A DNA stretch of 64,000 bases, taken from assembly GCA_965242595.1 (NCBI GenBank), contig OZ251464.1, positions 2,356,001 to 2,420,000 of the forward strand, written 5' to 3'. This stretch comes from SP197 sp965242595 (GTDB lineage: Bacteria; Pseudomonadota; Alphaproteobacteria; SP197). This document shows positions 35,008 through 46,708 of this stretch, piece by piece. Positions within the stretch are counted from its first letter, which is position 1, and each line of letters begins with the position of its first letter. The notes beneath the pieces were generated by a model. That model made no database searches, was not told the DNA's origin, and was given only the letters and a program-made list of their open reading frames with translations. The position numbers and the translations under genes are program-made.

Positions 35008-35250
35008 CTAGGGCAACAGCCTGTCGGCGGCGATGATGGCGAAAACGACGCCGATCAGCGCCAGATAGATGCGCGCTTCCAGGCGGGCCAGCCCGGCGGC
35101 GAAATCTGGCTTGGTCACCAGCTCGCCATGGCCGGCACCGGCCGCCTGTGCTGCGGCCTCGGCAACGGCTTCCGCCTGGCGCCGTTCCATACCCGCCGCT
35201 TCCAGGGCGCGGGTGGTGGCCAGCGCATCGAAGGTGGTGGTCGTCGCCAT
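35008..35250 (-). CDS. DUF1640-like coiled-coil membrane protein, 80 aa
   Basis: Small protein with TTFDALATTRALEAAGMERRQAEAVAEA, a coiled-coil stretch, ELVTKPDFAAGLARLEARI and one C-terminal transmembrane helix (YLALIGVVFAIIAADRL). This is the layout of bacterial CCDC90/DUF1640-type proteins, membrane-anchored by the C-terminus; function unknown. ATG 35250. Divergent from the ATP-grasp gene. Confidence 0.75.
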   Translation of the reverse strand: MATTTTFDALATTRALEAAGMERRQAEAVAEAAAQAAGAGHGELVTKPDFAAGLARLEARIYLALIGVVFAIIAADRLLP

Positions 35251-35405
35251 GACAGCAAGGTTGTCACAGCCACACCCCCTCGTCAACGCGCCCGCCACCG
35301 TTGCGCGCGCCCTGGGGCAACAACGCCGGGGCGCAGGCGGCGCGCGATTGCCAAGCCGCCCCCGGCGCGCTAGGGCTTGGCCGGGGGGCTGCGGAGCGGC
35401 TGGCG

Positions 35406-36842
35406 ATGGAGTTCGACGCATACCGGCTTGACGATGCCGTCTATGACGAGATGTTCCTGGCCGACGGCACGCCCCGCCCGCAGGCCCGCAGGCTTCACGA
35501 CGCGCTGCTGGCCTTCGATGCCGAACGGCTGGCCGCCATCCAGGAACGGGTGGCGCGTTCCTTCTCCAACGAAGGCATCGCCTTCACCCTCTACGATGGC
35601 GACGACGAGGCGCAGGAGCGGATCATCCCGGTAGATTGCCTGCCGCGGGTGCTCTCCGGGGCCGAATGGCAAAAGCTGGAGGCGGGCCTGATCCAGCGCC
35701 TGGCCGCGCTGAACCGCTTTCTGGGCGATATCTACGGCCCCGGGCGCATCGTTGCCGACGGCGTCATCCCGGCCGATATGGTGCTGGGCTGCCCCCAATA
35801 CCGCACCGCCATGCGCGGCGCGGATGTGCCCCATGGCACCTGGGTGGCGGTTTGCGGCACCGATCTGGTGCGCACCCATGACGGTTTCCACGTGCTGGAA
35901 GACAATCTGCGCGTGCCTTCGGGCGTCTCCTACATGATCGCCAACCGCAAGGCGGTGAAGGCCGCCATGCGCCGCCTCTACCGCAGCTGCCGGGTGCGCG
36001 AGGTGGAAGATTACGGCCAGGCGCTGGCCGCCACCCTGCGCGAGCTGGCCCCGGACGGGCGCAGTGACCCCTGCATCGTGCTGCTGACGCCGGGCGTCTA
36101 TAACTCCGCCTTCTACGAGCATGTCTTCCTGGCTCAGGAGCTGGGGGCGGCGCTGGTGGAAGGCCGCGATCTGCTGGTGGATGGGGGCTTCGTCTATATG
36201 CGCACCACCGCCGGCCTCAGGCGGGTGGATGTGATCTACCGCCGCCTGGACGACGATTTTCTGGACCCGCTGGTGTTCCGCCCCGATTCGCTGCTGGGCG
36301 TGCCGGGGCTGATGCACGCCTTCCGGCTGGGCCATGTCACCCTGGCCAACGCGCCGGGCACCGGCGTGGCCGACGACAAAAGCGTCTATGCCTATGTCCC
36401 CGACATGATCCGCTATTATCTGGGCGAAGAACCGCTGCTGGCCAATGTCGAGACCTATCTCTGCCGCCGGGCGCAGGATCTGGAATACACCCTGGACAAT
36501 CTGGCCCGGCTGGTGGTGAAGCGGGTGGGCGAGTCCGGCGGCTATGGCATGTTGATCGGCCCCGCCTCGACCCAGGCCGAGCGCGACGATTTCGCCCGCC
36601 AGCTGCGGGCCGATCCGGCCGGCTTCGTCGCCCAGCCGGTGCTGGCGCTCTCCCGCGCGCCCTGCCTGATCGAGGGCCGCTTCGCACCGCGCCATGTCGA
36701 TCTGCGCCCGTTCGTGCTGCACGGGCACACCACCCGCCTGGTCCCCGGCGCCTTCTGCCGGGTGGCGCTGCGGCAAGGCAGCCTGGTGGTGAATTCCAGC
36801 CAGGGCGGCGGCGGCAAAGACCTCTGGGTGTTGGAAGACTGA
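35406..36842 (+). CDS. Circularly permuted ATP-grasp type 2 protein (DUF404/DUF407)
   Basis: 478 residues. VYDEMFLADGTPRPQARRLHDAL at the N-terminus, IPVDCLPRVLSGAEWQKLEAGLIQRLAALNRFLGDIYG, VCGTDLVRTHDGFHVLEDNLRVPSGVSYM and, near the end, VVKRVGESGGYGMLIGP are the family landmarks. Predicted to form an amide or peptide bond using ATP. The first gene of a tight three-gene operon with an alpha-E protein and a transglutaminase, a widespread but biochemically uncharacterised set. Confidence 0.93.
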   Translation: MEFDAYRLDDAVYDEMFLADGTPRPQARRLHDALLAFDAERLAAIQERVARSFSNEGIAFTLYDGDDEAQERIIPVDCLPRVLSGAEWQKLEAGLIQRLAALNRFLGDIYGPGRIVADGVIPADMVLGCPQYRTAMRGADVPHGTWVAVCGTDLVRTHDGFHVLEDNLRVPSGVSYMIANRKAVKAAMRRLYRSCRVREVEDYGQALAATLRELAPDGRSDPCIVLLTPGVYNSAFYEHVFLAQELGAALVEGRDLLVDGGFVYMRTTAGLRRVDVIYRRLDDDFLDPLVFRPDSLLGVPGLMHAFRLGHVTLANAPGTGVADDKSVYAYVPDMIRYYLGEEPLLANVETYLCRRAQDLEYTLDNLARLVVKRVGESGGYGMLIGPASTQAERDDFARQLRADPAGFVAQPVLALSRAPCLIEGRFAPRHVDLRPFVLHGHTTRLVPGAFCRVALRQGSLVVNSSQGGGGKDLWVLED

Positions 36843-37811
36843 ATGCTTTCGCGCAGCGCCCACGGGCTCTACTGGATGGGCCGCTATCTGGAGCGGGCCG
36901 GGCACCTCGCCCGCCTGCTGCGGGTGCAGACCGAGGTGCTGGTGGACCGCCCGACGCGCGAGATCCGCTTCGGCTGGCATCGCCTTTACGGCGCCCTGGG
37001 CCGGCCCGCGCCCACCGGCGGCGCCTTCGCGCCCGATGCCAGCGAGGCCTTCGCCCTGGCGGATTCCTACACGCTTGCCGACGACCTCACCTTCGAGCGC
37101 AGCAATCCCCAGGCGCTGCGCTCCTGCCTGGCGATGGGGCGCGAAAACGCCCGCCAGATGCGCCACTGCATCAGCGCCGAGATGTGGAGCTGCCTGAACC
37201 TGGCCTGGCTGCGGGTGCGCCCGCTGACCGTGGCGGATATCTGGAGATCGCACCCGGAGGATTTCTACACCGCCACGTGGCGCGAGATCGCCACCTTCAT
37301 GGGCGTGGCCGAGGCCACCATGTATCGGGGCGAGGGCTGGCGCTTCATGCGCGCCGGGCGCTTCATCGAACGCGCCCAGCTCACCGTCGCCCTGCTGCTG
37401 GCCCAGCTGGCCGCCGCGCGGCGCCATGGCGGCGAGGATTCCGACTGGACCGGGCTGCTGCGCGCCTGCGAGGCCGGCGATGCCTATGGCCGCCGCCACG
37501 GCGTCGCCATCCATCCCGAACGGGTGCTGGATGTCGTGGCCACGGATCCGCTGCTGCCCGGCTCGCTCTGCCATTCGCTGGCTGGCGCGGCGGGCGAGCT
37601 GGCGGCCCTGGGCCCCGCCCCCGACGCCGAGGCCGGCGCGGCGGCAAAGCGCCTGGCGGCCGGGCTGGCGCTGCCGCCGGGTGCGGACTGGCCGGGCGCA
37701 GCGGGGCGCCGGGCGGCGCTGGTCGCCACCGGCAAGGGCACCCGCCGCCTGCACGATCTGCTGTTCGCCGCCTATATCGATTATGCCATCGACGATTCGC
37801 CCGCCGCCTGA
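36843..37811 (+). CDS. Alpha-E domain protein (DUF403)
   Basis: 322 residues, all-helical, starting MLSRSAHGLYWMGRYLERAGHLARLLRVQTE, the standard alpha-E opening, with WRFMRAGRFIERAQLTVALLL further in. The ATG is adjacent to the ATP-grasp stop (TGAATG). Alpha-E proteins accompany the ATP-grasp and transglutaminase-like proteins and are thought to work in the same peptide-modifying complex; the reaction is unknown. Confidence 0.93.
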   Translation: MLSRSAHGLYWMGRYLERAGHLARLLRVQTEVLVDRPTREIRFGWHRLYGALGRPAPTGGAFAPDASEAFALADSYTLADDLTFERSNPQALRSCLAMGRENARQMRHCISAEMWSCLNLAWLRVRPLTVADIWRSHPEDFYTATWREIATFMGVAEATMYRGEGWRFMRAGRFIERAQLTVALLLAQLAAARRHGGEDSDWTGLLRACEAGDAYGRRHGVAIHPERVLDVVATDPLLPGSLCHSLAGAAGELAALGPAPDAEAGAAAKRLAAGLALPPGADWPGAAGRRAALVATGKGTRRLHDLLFAAYIDYAIDDSPAA

Positions 37812-37815
37812 CGCC

Positions 37816-38673
37816 ATGGCCCGCTATCGCATCCGCCACAGCTCCCGCTATCGCTACGGCACGCCCGCCAGCGACAGCGCCATGCTGTTATGCCTGGAGC
37901 CCGGCACGGATGGCGGCCAGCGCCTGCTGGATTTCGCGCTGACGACCCGCCCCGCCGCCCGGCTGAGCCGGGCAAGGGACGCCTTCGGCAACGCCCGCCA
38001 CCTGCTCACCCTTCACCGCAGCCACCGGGCGCTGGCCATCACGGCCAGGGCCAGCGTTGCCATCGACCCGCCCGCCGCCTTGCCCCAGGCGCTGGCCGGC
38101 GACGCCTGGGACGCGCTGCGCGCCGCCACCTGTTCCTTCGCCGACCGGGACTTCATCCGCCCCAGCGCGCTGATCGCCCCGCCCGCCCCTCTGCTGGCCG
38201 CCTTTGCCGCCAGGCACGCCATCGCGCCAGGGGCCTGCCCGCTGACCGGGCTGCGGCAGCTGAACGACGCCCTCTATCGGGGCCTTCGCTATGCACCGGG
38301 CAGCACATCGGCGGCTTCGCCGGTGGACCGGGTGCTGGAGGCCGGCAGCGGCGTGTGCCAGGATTACGCCCACGCCATGATCGCCATCGCCCGTTCCTGG
38401 GGCATTCCCGCCCGCTATGTTTCCGGCTATCTGCATCTGGCCGGCCTGGCGCGGGAGCAGGCGGCCGCCAATGCCAGCCATGCCTGGGTGGAATGCCGGC
38501 TGCCGACGCTGGGCTGGGTGGGCTTCGACCCCACCAATGGCAGCCTGGCCGACGAACGCCATATCCGCATCGCCCATGGGCGCGATTATGGCGACGTCTC
38601 GCCCACCCGCGGCGTGCGCCAGGGCGGCGGCGAGGAGCGCTTGCAAGTGGACGTGGACGTGCGGCCCGCCTGA
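37816..38673 (+). CDS. Transglutaminase-like cysteine protease family protein
   Basis: 285 residues. An N-terminal beta domain (MARYRIRHSSRYRYGTPASDSAMLLCLEP) precedes the papain-like core with the triad Cys181 in GVCQDYAHAMI, His222 in ASHAWVE and Asp238 in GFDPTNG. Cytoplasmic by sequence. Third gene of the ATP-grasp/alpha-E operon, 5 bases after alpha-E; expected to hydrolyse or transfer the peptide bond the ATP-grasp makes. Converges with clpA. Confidence 0.93.
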   Translation: MARYRIRHSSRYRYGTPASDSAMLLCLEPGTDGGQRLLDFALTTRPAARLSRARDAFGNARHLLTLHRSHRALAITARASVAIDPPAALPQALAGDAWDALRAATCSFADRDFIRPSALIAPPAPLLAAFAARHAIAPGACPLTGLRQLNDALYRGLRYAPGSTSAASPVDRVLEAGSGVCQDYAHAMIAIARSWGIPARYVSGYLHLAGLAREQAAANASHAWVECRLPTLGWVGFDPTNGSLADERHIRIAHGRDYGDVSPTRGVRQGGGEERLQVDVDVRPA

Positions 38674-38683
38674 GGCGGCGCGA

Positions 38684-41371
<2,688 letters not shown>

Positions 41372-41734
41372 TCAGTCCCTCTCCAGGGTGGCCTGCAGAG
41401 GATGCTCGTTGCGGCGGGCATAGTCGATCACCTGGGTGACCTTGGTTTCGGCGACATCGAAGGGATAGACGCCGCACAGGCCGACGCCGCGCCGATGCAC
41501 ATGCAGCATGATGCGGGTGGCGTCTTCGACGCTCTTGTGGAAGAATTTCTGTAGCACATGGACGACGAACACCATCGGCGTGTAGTCGTCGTTCAGCAGC
41601 AGCACCTTATACATGGACGGCCTGGCGAGTTTGGGCCTGCTCGCCACCGCCACGCCCGGGGCCGATGGATCGTGGCGCCGCCTCTCGCCGGCCATGGCGA
41701 TGGGGAGGGTGCGTTGGTCGCTGGCAGCGGACAT
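41372..41734 (-). CDS. clpS: ATP-dependent Clp protease adaptor ClpS
   Basis: 120 residues from the ATG at 41734; a start at 41695 is also possible. The conserved core is KVLLLNDDYTPMVFVVHVLQKFFHKSVEDATRIMLHVHRRGVGLCGVYPFDVAETKV, with the DDYTPM N-degron pocket. It delivers N-end-rule substrates to ClpA. Its TGA is directly followed by the clpA ATG, the normal clpS-clpA operon. Confidence 0.96.
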   Translation of the reverse strand: MSAASDQRTLPIAMAGERRRHDPSAPGVAVASRPKLARPSMYKVLLLNDDYTPMVFVVHVLQKFFHKSVEDATRIMLHVHRRGVGLCGVYPFDVAETKVTQVIDYARRNEHPLQATLERD

Positions 41735-41814
41735 CGGCAGGCGCACCTCGCCGGCGGGGACAGATCGCTGGCGACGATAGCGGATCGGCGCTACCGGATG
41801 AAGGGGGAGCGAAA

Positions 41815-41840
41815 GAGCCCGGCGCGCCGGCGCCGGGCTC
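41815..41840 (-). terminator. Rho-independent terminator between phasin gene and clpS
   Basis: GAGCCCGGCGC-GCCG-GCGCCGGGCTC, an eleven-base perfect stem, followed on the minus strand by TTTCG. It lies 65 bases beyond the phasin stop and 81 before the clpS ATG, so it ends the phasin transcript. Confidence 0.75.
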
Positions 41841-41904
41841 TCCGCTGTCTGGGGACGGGCCGCCGTCTTGCGACGTAGGGGGCTGCGGCCCGCCCCGGCA
41901 GCTC

Positions 41905-42390
41905 TCAGGCGCGCGGCGTCAGCGCCTGGCGCCCGGCCCTGGCGGCGAGCTCGATCCAGGCCCCGGCGAGCTCCGCCCCGTCTCGCACGGCGCTTTCGAA
42001 CGCCTTGCCGGCATAGCCCTGCTGGATGTCGAGGGCTTCCTCGAAGGATTTGGCGCCCAGCAGCGCCTTGCGGGCATCGGCGCCCTCGGCGAGGCGGCGG
42101 CGGGCGATCGCGAAGGCGCGGTCGTTGATGCCGCCGACGCCCTTGGCGAACACGCTGCCGGCCTCGGCCATGGCCTCGAAACCGGCCTGGGGCAGGCGGA
42201 CGGCCTCCCCGGCCTCGGCCTTGCGGGCGCTGGCGATGGCCTCGCGCCCGGCGCCGGCCACGGTTTCGAAGCCCTTGCAGGCCGCCTCGGTGCCGGCCTT
42301 CACCACCGTTTCGGCGGTGCGGATGGAGATGTCGATGGCGTCGTCGATCTGGGGGGCGGCCTTTTCGGCCCCGGTTTTGGCGGTGGGCAT
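41905..42390 (-). CDS. Phasin family protein
   Basis: 161 residues from the ATG at 42390 (GGGAG upstream); upstream ATGs at 42426 and 42450 are less well placed. Ala-rich, amphipathic helices with FETVAGAGREAIASARKAEAGEAVRLPQAGFEAMAEAGSVFAKGVGGINDRA and SFEEALDIQQGYAGKAFES match the phasin-2 type, which coats polyhydroxyalkanoate granules. A TGC-N3-GCA palindrome lies 111 bases upstream. Confidence 0.88.
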   Translation of the reverse strand: MPTAKTGAEKAAPQIDDAIDISIRTAETVVKAGTEAACKGFETVAGAGREAIASARKAEAGEAVRLPQAGFEAMAEAGSVFAKGVGGINDRAFAIARRRLAEGADARKALLGAKSFEEALDIQQGYAGKAFESAVRDGAELAGAWIELAARAGRQALTPRA

Positions 42391-42500
42391 GGCGATCGGC
42401 TCCCGTGGTGCTCTGCGCTGGTTCATGTTGCGGTGCAGCATGGGCTGCACGGGTCGATATCGACCATGCGCCAGGGCATTTCAAGAGGGGCCGCGAAAAA

Positions 42501-42517
42501 ATTGTGCAGCGCACAAT
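42501..42517. promoter_or_regulatory. Palindrome ATTGTGC-AGC-GCACAAT: candidate PhaR operator and/or terminator
   Basis: Perfect seven-base arms. It contains TGC-N3-GCA, like the TGC-rich sites bound by the phasin repressor PhaR in other alphaproteobacteria, and lies upstream of the phasin gene. On the minus strand the second arm runs straight into TTTTTT, so the same element can act as an intrinsic terminator for the deacetylase gene that ends 28 bases earlier. Both roles are inference. Confidence 0.5.
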
Positions 42518-42544
42518 GGCGCTGCCAGGCCGCCCCGGCGCGCC

Positions 42545-43657
42545 TCAGCCGGTGGGAACGGCGGCCGCCAGGCGGGCGGCCTGGGCGATCACCTCGTCCT
42601 GATGGGGATAGAGGCGATGGCCGCCGGCCTGGTCGACGAACTCGGCGAAGGGGTCGCGGATGTCGGTTGCGATCCCCGCCAGCTCTTCCATCACCGCCAG
42701 CCCGCAATAGGGCACATAGGCCGGCGAATAGCCGCCTTCGTGGCTCAGCACCAGCTTGCCGCCGGTGAGCTCGTCCGCCAGTTCCAGCATGATCCGGGTC
42801 AGCCGGCGATAGGCGGTGCTGGTCACCATCATGCGGCCCAGCGGATCGTAGACGGAGCCATCGAAGCCCGAGGCGACGACGATCAGCTGCGGGCGGAAAC
42901 GGCGCAGGGCCGGGGCCACCACCCGCTCGAAGGTTGCCACATAGGCGTCCCGGCCGGAGCCGGGCGGCAGCGGCACATTGATGTTGGCGCCCTGGCCGGG
43001 GCCGCCGCCGGTGGCATCGATGGCGCCGGAATCGATCGGATACCAGTTGTCCTGGTGGATGGAGACGGTGAGCACCTGCGGATCTTCCCAGAAGATTTTC
43101 TCGGTGCCGTTGCCGTGGTGCACATCCCAATCCACCACCGCCGCGCGGGCGATGCCGTGGCGGTGGCGGGCATGGTGAACGGCCACCGCCACGTTGCCGA
43201 ACAGGCAGAAGCCACGCCCCCGGTCCGGCTCGGCGTGGTGGCCGGGGGGGCGCACCAGGGCATAGCCGTTGTCGAGGCCGCCTGCCAGCACCGCATCGAC
43301 CATGGCCATGGTGCCGCCCGCCGCCAGGCAGGCGATCTCGTAGCTGCCATGGCCGAAGGGGGTGGCCTCGCCGGCATCGCCGCCACGCTCTGCCGAAAGC
43401 GCCGCGATCCGTTCTACATAATCCCGGCTGTGGGCGCGGAGCAGGTCGTCCCTGGTGGCCGGGGCCGGCGTCACCGTCTCCAGCCGGTCCAGCAGGCCGG
43501 CGACGTCCATCAGATTGCGCAGGCGCCGCTTGGTCTCCGGGTTTTCGGCGTGCTCGCCGGGCTGCACCTTCAGCCCGGCCGGATACCACAGCGCCGCCTG
43601 GCCGGTGTCGTGCCACATATAGAGCTCGTGGAACAGAAAGCCGGTTCTGCGTGCCAT
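42545..43657 (-). CDS. Histone-deacetylase-family amidohydrolase (acetylpolyamine deacetylase-like)
   Basis: 370 residues from the ATG at 43657, chosen for the GGGGGAGG in front. The catalytic pair HH is at 140-141 in RPPGHHAEPDRGRGFCLFGN; zinc ligands are D178 and H180 in VDWDVHHGNGTE, with the third Asp in SGFDGSVYDPLG. Catalytic signature of class II HDAC-like bacterial enzymes that deacetylate polyamines or acetoin-related compounds. Divergent from an ABC importer 143 bases away, which may share its substrate. Confidence 0.92.
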   Translation of the reverse strand: MARRTGFLFHELYMWHDTGQAALWYPAGLKVQPGEHAENPETKRRLRNLMDVAGLLDRLETVTPAPATRDDLLRAHSRDYVERIAALSAERGGDAGEATPFGHGSYEIACLAAGGTMAMVDAVLAGGLDNGYALVRPPGHHAEPDRGRGFCLFGNVAVAVHHARHRHGIARAAVVDWDVHHGNGTEKIFWEDPQVLTVSIHQDNWYPIDSGAIDATGGGPGQGANINVPLPPGSGRDAYVATFERVVAPALRRFRPQLIVVASGFDGSVYDPLGRMMVTSTAYRRLTRIMLELADELTGGKLVLSHEGGYSPAYVPYCGLAVMEELAGIATDIRDPFAEFVDQAGGHRLYPHQDEVIAQAARLAAAVPTG

Positions 43658-43800
43658 GGCCTCCCCCCTGCCGTTGCCGCCCGGATGGTGGGCGATCGCA
43701 TCGCCTGGCGCAAGCGGGGCTTTGTTTCGCCGCCGCATCTCCTGTAGGCTGGCGGCGGCGCGCCAGTATGGGCGCGTATTCTGAGGAGGCTTTGGGAACC

Positions 43801-45126
43801 ATGAGCGATGCGACGAAGGGAGGCGCCTCCAGACGGGCGCTGCTGCAGGGGGCGACCGCCGCCGGGCTGGGCGTGGCTGCGGCCGGGACCGGGCTGCTGG
43901 CGGGAATCAACCGGGGCCGGGCCGCCGATGGCGAGCCGATTCCGGTGGGCCAGGGCACCATGCTGTCCGGCTGGGGGGCGGCCGACGGGCTGGAATTCAA
44001 GAACGGCCTGGAGATGGCGGCCGACGAGATCAACGCCATGGGCGGCATTCTGGGCCGGCCCATCGAACCCAGCTTCGTGGACACCAAGGAGGGCGGGGCC
44101 GACCTGGTGATCCAGGCCTTTCAGCGCCTGATCGACCGCGAAAACGCCCATGCCGTGATCTGCGGCTACAACCTGGCGACGCTGGAGGCGGAATACGACA
44201 CCATCGCCGATGCCGGCATCGTCTATACCCACACCAACACCTCGCTGATCCACCACGACCGCTACAACGGCGACCCGGAGCGTTATTTCGGCTGCTTCCA
44301 GTCCGACCCTTCGGAATACTGGTATGGCGAGGGCCTGCTGAAATTCCTGGCCGGGCTGCGCGACAGCGGCCAGTGGACGCCCGCGAACAACAAGATCGCC
44401 ATCGTTGCCGGGGCCCAGAACTATTCCATCGTCATCGGCAATTCGGTGCGCGACAACGCCCAGAGATACGGCTTCGAGATCAGCTTTTACGACACCGTCC
44501 AGATCCCGATCTCGGAATGGGGGCCGACGCTGGCCAAGATTCGCCAGGAACCGCCGGGCGTGATCTGCATCACCCACTACGCGCCGGCGGATCTGGCCAA
44601 CTTCATGCTGCAATTCGTCCCCAACCCCACCCCCAGCCTGGTCTATATGCAATACGGGCCGTCGCTGGCGCAGTTTCGCGAAATCGGCGGCCAGGCGGTC
44701 GATGGCACCCTTTATGCCACCGTGATCGCCAATCTGCAGGACGAGATCGGGCAGGATTTCATGCGCCGCTATACGGAGCGGTTCGGTGCCAGCTCCAGCC
44801 CGGCGTCCGGCGTGCAGACCTACGATGCCTGCCATCTCTGGGCCGTGGCGGCGGCGGTGGCGGGCGGCGTCGGTGCCCCCTATGACGGCGAGGAGCAGAA
44901 CCGGCGCGTAGCCGACCAGATGCGGCGCCTGATCTATCGCGGCGTGTGCGGTGCCTACCGCTTCCTCGAGAACGGCGCCGCGACCTATCCGGCCCAGACC
45001 GCCGATCCCTCGCTGGGGATGCCGCACCAGTTTCTGCAGGTGCAGGATTACAGGCAGACGCCGGTGATGATCGGCCCCGATCCTTATGCGGTGGCGCCCT
45101 TCAAGCTGCCGCCCTGGCTCGGCTGA
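43801..45126 (+). CDS. Periplasmic substrate-binding protein of an amide/urea/branched-chain-type ABC importer
   Basis: 441 residues. Twin-arginine-like signal (SRRALLQGATAAGLGVAAAGTGLLAG) over about 1-42. The mature part (GQGTMLSGWGAADGLEFKNGLEMAADEINAMGGILGRPIE) is a Peripla_BP_6 protein of the AmiC/UrtA/FmdD kind. ATG follows GAGGAGGC. First gene of a five-gene operon with both ATPases and both permeases. Confidence 0.92.
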   Translation: MSDATKGGASRRALLQGATAAGLGVAAAGTGLLAGINRGRAADGEPIPVGQGTMLSGWGAADGLEFKNGLEMAADEINAMGGILGRPIEPSFVDTKEGGADLVIQAFQRLIDRENAHAVICGYNLATLEAEYDTIADAGIVYTHTNTSLIHHDRYNGDPERYFGCFQSDPSEYWYGEGLLKFLAGLRDSGQWTPANNKIAIVAGAQNYSIVIGNSVRDNAQRYGFEISFYDTVQIPISEWGPTLAKIRQEPPGVICITHYAPADLANFMLQFVPNPTPSLVYMQYGPSLAQFREIGGQAVDGTLYATVIANLQDEIGQDFMRRYTERFGASSSPASGVQTYDACHLWAVAAAVAGGVGAPYDGEEQNRRVADQMRRLIYRGVCGAYRFLENGAATYPAQTADPSLGMPHQFLQVQDYRQTPVMIGPDPYAVAPFKLPPWLG

Positions 45127-45185
45127 CCGCGTCGCCCGCCCGTCCCGCCGCCGGGGCGGGCGGGCGCCGGCGGTGGCAAGGCGCG

Positions 45186-45998
45186 ATGAAGGACGGCGGC
45201 CGGCCCCTGCTTTCCTGCCGTGGCGTGTCGAAATATTTCGGCGCCCTGGCGGCGGTGAAGGATTTAAGCTTCGAAGTGGCGCCGGGCGAGGTGCTGGGCA
45301 TCGGCGGCCCCAACGGTGCCGGCAAGACCACGCTTTTCGACGTCATCTCCGGCCTCGACCCGGCCGATGACGGCGACATCGTCTTCGACGGCAGCGCCAT
45401 CCAGCGCGCCGCGCCGCAATCCCTGTGCCATCGCGGCATCGCCCGCACTTTCCAGCTGGACGCCGGTTTCGACACCCTGACCGTGGCCGAAAACGTCCTG
45501 GTCTCGGCCCATTTCGGGCGCCGCAACCGGGGCTGGCCGGGCCTTGCCCTGGACCGCGAGGCCCGGCGGCGGGCGGGGGAGGCTTTGGAGGCGGTGGGGC
45601 TGGCCGGGCGCGCCGGCGAGACGGTCAAGAATCTGCCGGTGTTCCACCGCAAGCTGCTGATGATGGCAAGCGCGCTGGCCACCGACGCCCGCCTGCTGCT
45701 GCTGGACGAGCCGGTGGGCGGCCTCAACCCGGCCGAGATCGACCGCATGACGGCGATCGTCGAAGGGGTGCGCGCCGGGGGCGTCACCATCGTGGTGATC
45801 GAGCATGTCATGCGCTTTCTGGTGCGCCTTTCCGACCGCGTGCTGATCATGCACCACGGCGAGAAGATCTACGAAGGCTTGCCCCAGGGCCTGGCCGGCG
45901 ATCGCCGCGTGATCGAGGTTTACCTGGGCGAAAGCGCGGCCGCGCGGCTGGCCCGGCAGGTGGCGGCGCCGGGCGAGGCGGGGGCGCAGGATGGCTGA
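45186..45998 (+). CDS. ABC transporter ATP-binding protein, LivG type
   Basis: 270 residues. Walker A GGPNGAGKTT near 37-46, a Q-loop in ARTFQL, Walker B LLLLDEPVGGLNP, and the extended LivG-like C-terminus. The signature region reads LPVFHRKLLMMASALA rather than the usual LSGGQ, so the ABC signature is degenerate. Powers the importer with its LivF-type partner, whose ATG lies eight bases before this gene's end. Confidence 0.9.
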   Translation: MKDGGRPLLSCRGVSKYFGALAAVKDLSFEVAPGEVLGIGGPNGAGKTTLFDVISGLDPADDGDIVFDGSAIQRAAPQSLCHRGIARTFQLDAGFDTLTVAENVLVSAHFGRRNRGWPGLALDREARRRAGEALEAVGLAGRAGETVKNLPVFHRKLLMMASALATDARLLLLDEPVGGLNPAEIDRMTAIVEGVRAGGVTIVVIEHVMRFLVRLSDRVLIMHHGEKIYEGLPQGLAGDRRVIEVYLGESAAARLARQVAAPGEAGAQDG

Positions 45999-46707
45999 TG
46001 CCCTGCTTTCGGTGGAAGGCATCAGCGCCGGCTATCACGGCCAGCCGGTGCTGAAACAGGTATCGCTGGCGATCCCGGCGGGTTCGGTCACCATGGTGGT
46101 CGGCCCCAACGGCCACGGCAAAACCACCCTGCTGCGCTGCATCTCGGGCCTGGTGCCGCTGGCCGGCGGCGCCATTCGCCTGGCGGGCGCCCGGATCGAC
46201 GGCATGAGGGCCGATCGCATCGTGGCGGCCGGCGTGGTGCACATTCCCCAGGGCGACCTGCCCTTTCCCGAAATGTCGGTGGCCGACAATCTGCTGATGG
46301 GCGCCTGGCTGCCGCCCGCCCGCGCCACCGCCGCCCGCCGCCTGGAGGAGATCTATGCGCTGTTGCCGCGCCTTGCCGAACGGCACCGCCAGATGGCCAG
46401 CACCCTTTCGGGGGGCGAGCGGCGGATGCTGGCCATCGGGCGCGGCCTGATGGCCGGCGGGCGCATCCTGCTGGTGGACGAGCCTTCCCTGGGCCTTGCC
46501 CCCATCGTCATCGAGCACATCTACGGCATCCTCCAGGGCCTCAAGGCCGAAGGCCGCACCCTGTTGCTGGTGGAAGAGAACCTGTCGCGGGCCGCCGAGA
46601 TCGCCGATGGCGTCCATCTGCTGGACGACGGGCGCATGGTCTGGCAGGGCGATGCGGGCGCGCTGCTGGAGCGGCCCGAGATTTTCGCGACCTATCTGGG
46701 CGCCTGA
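45991..46707 (+). CDS. ABC transporter ATP-binding protein, LivF type
   Basis: 238 residues. Walker A GPNGHGKTT, signature TLSGGERRMLAIGRGLM, Walker B ILLVDEPSLGLAP, H-loop residue replaced in LLLVEENL as is normal for LivF. Overlaps the LivG-type gene by eight bases and is followed one base later by the first permease gene. Confidence 0.93.
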   Translation: MADALLSVEGISAGYHGQPVLKQVSLAIPAGSVTMVVGPNGHGKTTLLRCISGLVPLAGGAIRLAGARIDGMRADRIVAAGVVHIPQGDLPFPEMSVADNLLMGAWLPPARATAARRLEEIYALLPRLAERHRQMASTLSGGERRMLAIGRGLMAGGRILLVDEPSLGLAPIVIEHIYGILQGLKAEGRTLLLVEENLSRAAEIADGVHLLDDGRMVWQGDAGALLERPEIFATYLGA

Positions 46708-46708
46708 C

